The notes under the pieces were generated by a model, which was not told where the DNA came from, ran no database searches, and saw only the letters and a program-made list of their open reading frames with translations. A program made the position numbers and the translations under genes. Below, one piece after another: positions 22,444 through 23,783 of a stretch of 23,783 nt of DNA (position 1 is its first letter; every line of letters starts with the position of its first letter). Origin of the DNA: JAPHSX01 sp050298555 (GTDB taxonomy: Bacteria; Pseudomonadota; Gammaproteobacteria; Thiohalomonadales; Thiohalomonadaceae); assembly GCA_050298555.1 (NCBI GenBank), contig JBNKUL010000056.1, positions 1 to 23,783 on the forward strand, read 5' to 3'.

Positions 22444-23331
22444 ATGAAAATACCAAGAATACCGACACCCATTATCGATTTGGCGATTGTGATCACCCCC
22501 TATCTGTTTGGCTATATCGAGGAGAAGGCGACGGGCAGTTCGGCTATTTTTGAGGCCATGGATGCCATGTCGTTTGGCGAGAAATTTATCCTCTATATCC
22601 TTAGCTTCCTGCTGGTGGAGTTTATCGATTACAAACACTCCTACAACCACTCCGTTGATGAGACGCAGTCGGCGATGGACAAGCTGGAGGTTGAGCTGAA
22701 AAACGCCAAAACCCGCCTGGCGGCACTCTCGAGCAAGGTGGAGTTGATACACCATGGTCAGCATCTCGATGCGACCCTGGCTGAGGTGAAGCACCCCTAT
22801 TTTGTCAGCCTGATCTCTCGGCGACTGAAAAACCTGCTCACCCAGAATCGCGACCTGTTTGTACAGACGGAGCGCACCTACCCCTCCCATGCCAACACCT
22901 TCGGGGCGCAGGGGATCCGGACGACGCAGGACAACCTGAAGTGTGTCAGCTACATACCGGAGTACTGGGAAGACAAGAGCGACACGGAGTATATGGATAC
23001 ACAGGTAGCGCTAATGAAGCGCGGCGTGAAGATAAAGCGCCTGTTTATTGTGAACGACAAAAATCGGGACAACACCCGAAAACAGATGGCCTACCAGAAC
23101 GGCCTGGGGATCGAAACCAAGTGCATCGAGCAGTCGATGGTCGACTTCGAGTTTAAGGAGAAGGACTACCTGGTGCAGGACGATGCGTTGCTGGTGGAGT
23201 TGTACTTCGATGAGGACGAGGCGTATGGCACCCACTCCGAGTCCAAGGAGCTGATCACGGTTGACGATATTATCGTGCAGGAGCGTATCGAGCAGTTTAC
23301 GACCAACTGGGCGAATGCGAGGACCCTGTGA
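22444..23331 (+). CDS. Membrane coiled-coil protein of unknown function
   Basis: 295 aa from ATG 22444; a TTG four codons earlier is possible. Two N-terminal hydrophobic helices (about 9-24, PIIDLAIVITPYLFGYI, and 44-62, KFILYILSFLLVEFID) are followed by a heptad-like helix (about 66-105, VDETQSAMDKLEVELKNAKTRLAALSSKVE) and a cytosolic alpha/beta domain (about 110-290). The latter holds CVSYIPEYWEDKSDTEYMDTQVALMKRGVKIKRLFIVND, a pattern I associate with catalytically inactive phospholipase-D-like effector domains, but this is weak. Its last four bases overlap the GTG of the next gene, a sign of a tight functional pair. Function unknown. Confidence 0.75.
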   Translation: MKIPRIPTPIIDLAIVITPYLFGYIEEKATGSSAIFEAMDAMSFGEKFILYILSFLLVEFIDYKHSYNHSVDETQSAMDKLEVELKNAKTRLAALSSKVELIHHGQHLDATLAEVKHPYFVSLISRRLKNLLTQNRDLFVQTERTYPSHANTFGAQGIRTTQDNLKCVSYIPEYWEDKSDTEYMDTQVALMKRGVKIKRLFIVNDKNRDNTRKQMAYQNGLGIETKCIEQSMVDFEFKEKDYLVQDDALLVELYFDEDEAYGTHSESKELITVDDIIVQERIEQFTTNWANARTL

Positions 23332-23783
23332 GTATTAAGTTCGCACTGCTGCTCTATGGCCTGCCGTGTAGCGGCAAGAGCATGGTGTCACGCGCGCTTC
23401 CAGGCCATGCCGTGTTGGCCGTCGATGAGATCATTACCTCGGTCGTCCCCGACCCGTCGCTGCAAGACTTTCATCGCCTCGGCGGACAGATCGTTGAGGA
23501 GATGATGAAGGCGTTGCAGGGGATGGACACCGCACAGGTCGTTATCGAGATGGGTTGCCTGATGTCCCGTGACGCTGTCGAACAACTGGAGCAGTTCATG
23601 ACGGGGGCGGGTATTCGCTTTGCCAACGTTATGCTGACGGCAAGTGACGACGAGCTGATACGTCGAATCAAACAGCGTAATGCTGACATCGATGCCGGTA
23701 GTAGCGATAGCATCAAGGTCGATGGGCCGGACTACCTGACGCGCTTTAAGGCGGTGTTTGAGAACAATTACCCCAATAATTAC
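23328..23783 (+). CDS. P-loop NTPase/kinase-like protein, 3' end outside window
   Basis: 152 residues are visible and no stop is reached. The start GTG at 23328 overlaps the preceding stop (GTGA). A Walker A motif GLPCSGKS (11-18) directly follows the first strand. DE (33-34) after the second strand (AVLAVDEI) is where zeta-toxin/polynucleotide-kinase-like (AAA_33) proteins have the catalytic Asp. VVIEMG (71-76) resembles the Walker B strand, and RRIKQRNAD (112-120) resembles the lid arginines (R-x3-R). So a phosphotransferase acting on a nucleotide, nucleic acid or small molecule is likely. Substrate unknown. It is probably co-translated with the membrane coiled-coil protein. Confidence 0.75.
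   Translation, partial: MSIKFALLLYGLPCSGKSMVSRALPGHAVLAVDEIITSVVPDPSLQDFHRLGGQIVEEMMKALQGMDTAQVVIEMGCLMSRDAVEQLEQFMTGAGIRFANVMLTASDDELIRRIKQRNADIDAGSSDSIKVDGPDYLTRFKAVFENNYPNNY

Overview
The window reads as a chromosomal segment of a moderately GC-rich gammaproteobacterium. The evidence is E. coli/Pseudomonas-type family members (RhlE, YeeN-type YebC, MscS, a CspA pair), Gram-negative envelope proteins (porin-like beta-barrel, periplasmic binding protein) and a RAYT transposase. A NifZ-domain protein and a c-di-GMP signalling module fit an environmental, perhaps marine or sulfur-oxidising, lineage, but nothing here fixes the genus. I see no rRNA, tRNA, CRISPR array, prophage or complete insertion sequence.

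Layout. (1) 1-5122: a RAYT with a palindromic repeat at its 3' end, a cyclopropane-fatty-acid-synthase-type methyltransferase, an NTF2-like protein, a divergent NAD-epimerase/LysR pair, and a small unknown protein closed by a strong bidirectional terminator. (2) 5177-8927: a cold-shock/RNA-handling island. It holds two CspA-family genes facing away from each other, the DEAD-box helicase rhlE with a small downstream partner gene, and an RRM protein. The two csp genes share a conserved leader of about 115 nt that ends at their start codons. A second copy of the RAYT repeat lies at the far edge. (3) 8929-11128: a gamma-glutamylcyclotransferase-like protein, a solitary NifZ-domain protein behind two abutting palindromes, and an N-formylglutamate-amidohydrolase-like domain fused to membrane helices. 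(4) 11164-16855: a membrane metallophosphoesterase, a ClC chloride transporter, YeeN, and a CPA1 cation/proton antiporter with a cytosolic nucleotide-binding domain. (5) 16946-19388: a bactofilin-like membrane protein, an orphan HigB/RelE-like toxin and MscS. (6) 19409-22295: a possible sensory module made of a mini PstS-like periplasmic protein and a beta-barrel, translationally coupled, divergent from a membrane HAMP-GGDEF diguanylate cyclase. (7) 22444-end: a two-gene unit with a 4-nt overlap, encoding a membrane/coiled-coil protein of unknown function and a P-loop kinase-like protein cut off by the window edge.

Themes: cold and RNA-structure response in region 2; ion, osmotic and envelope homeostasis in regions 4 and 5; c-di-GMP input in region 6. 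The observations I rate highest are the shared csp leader, the binding-protein/porin/GGDEF module, and the uncharacterised TM-coiled-coil plus P-loop pair at the right edge.
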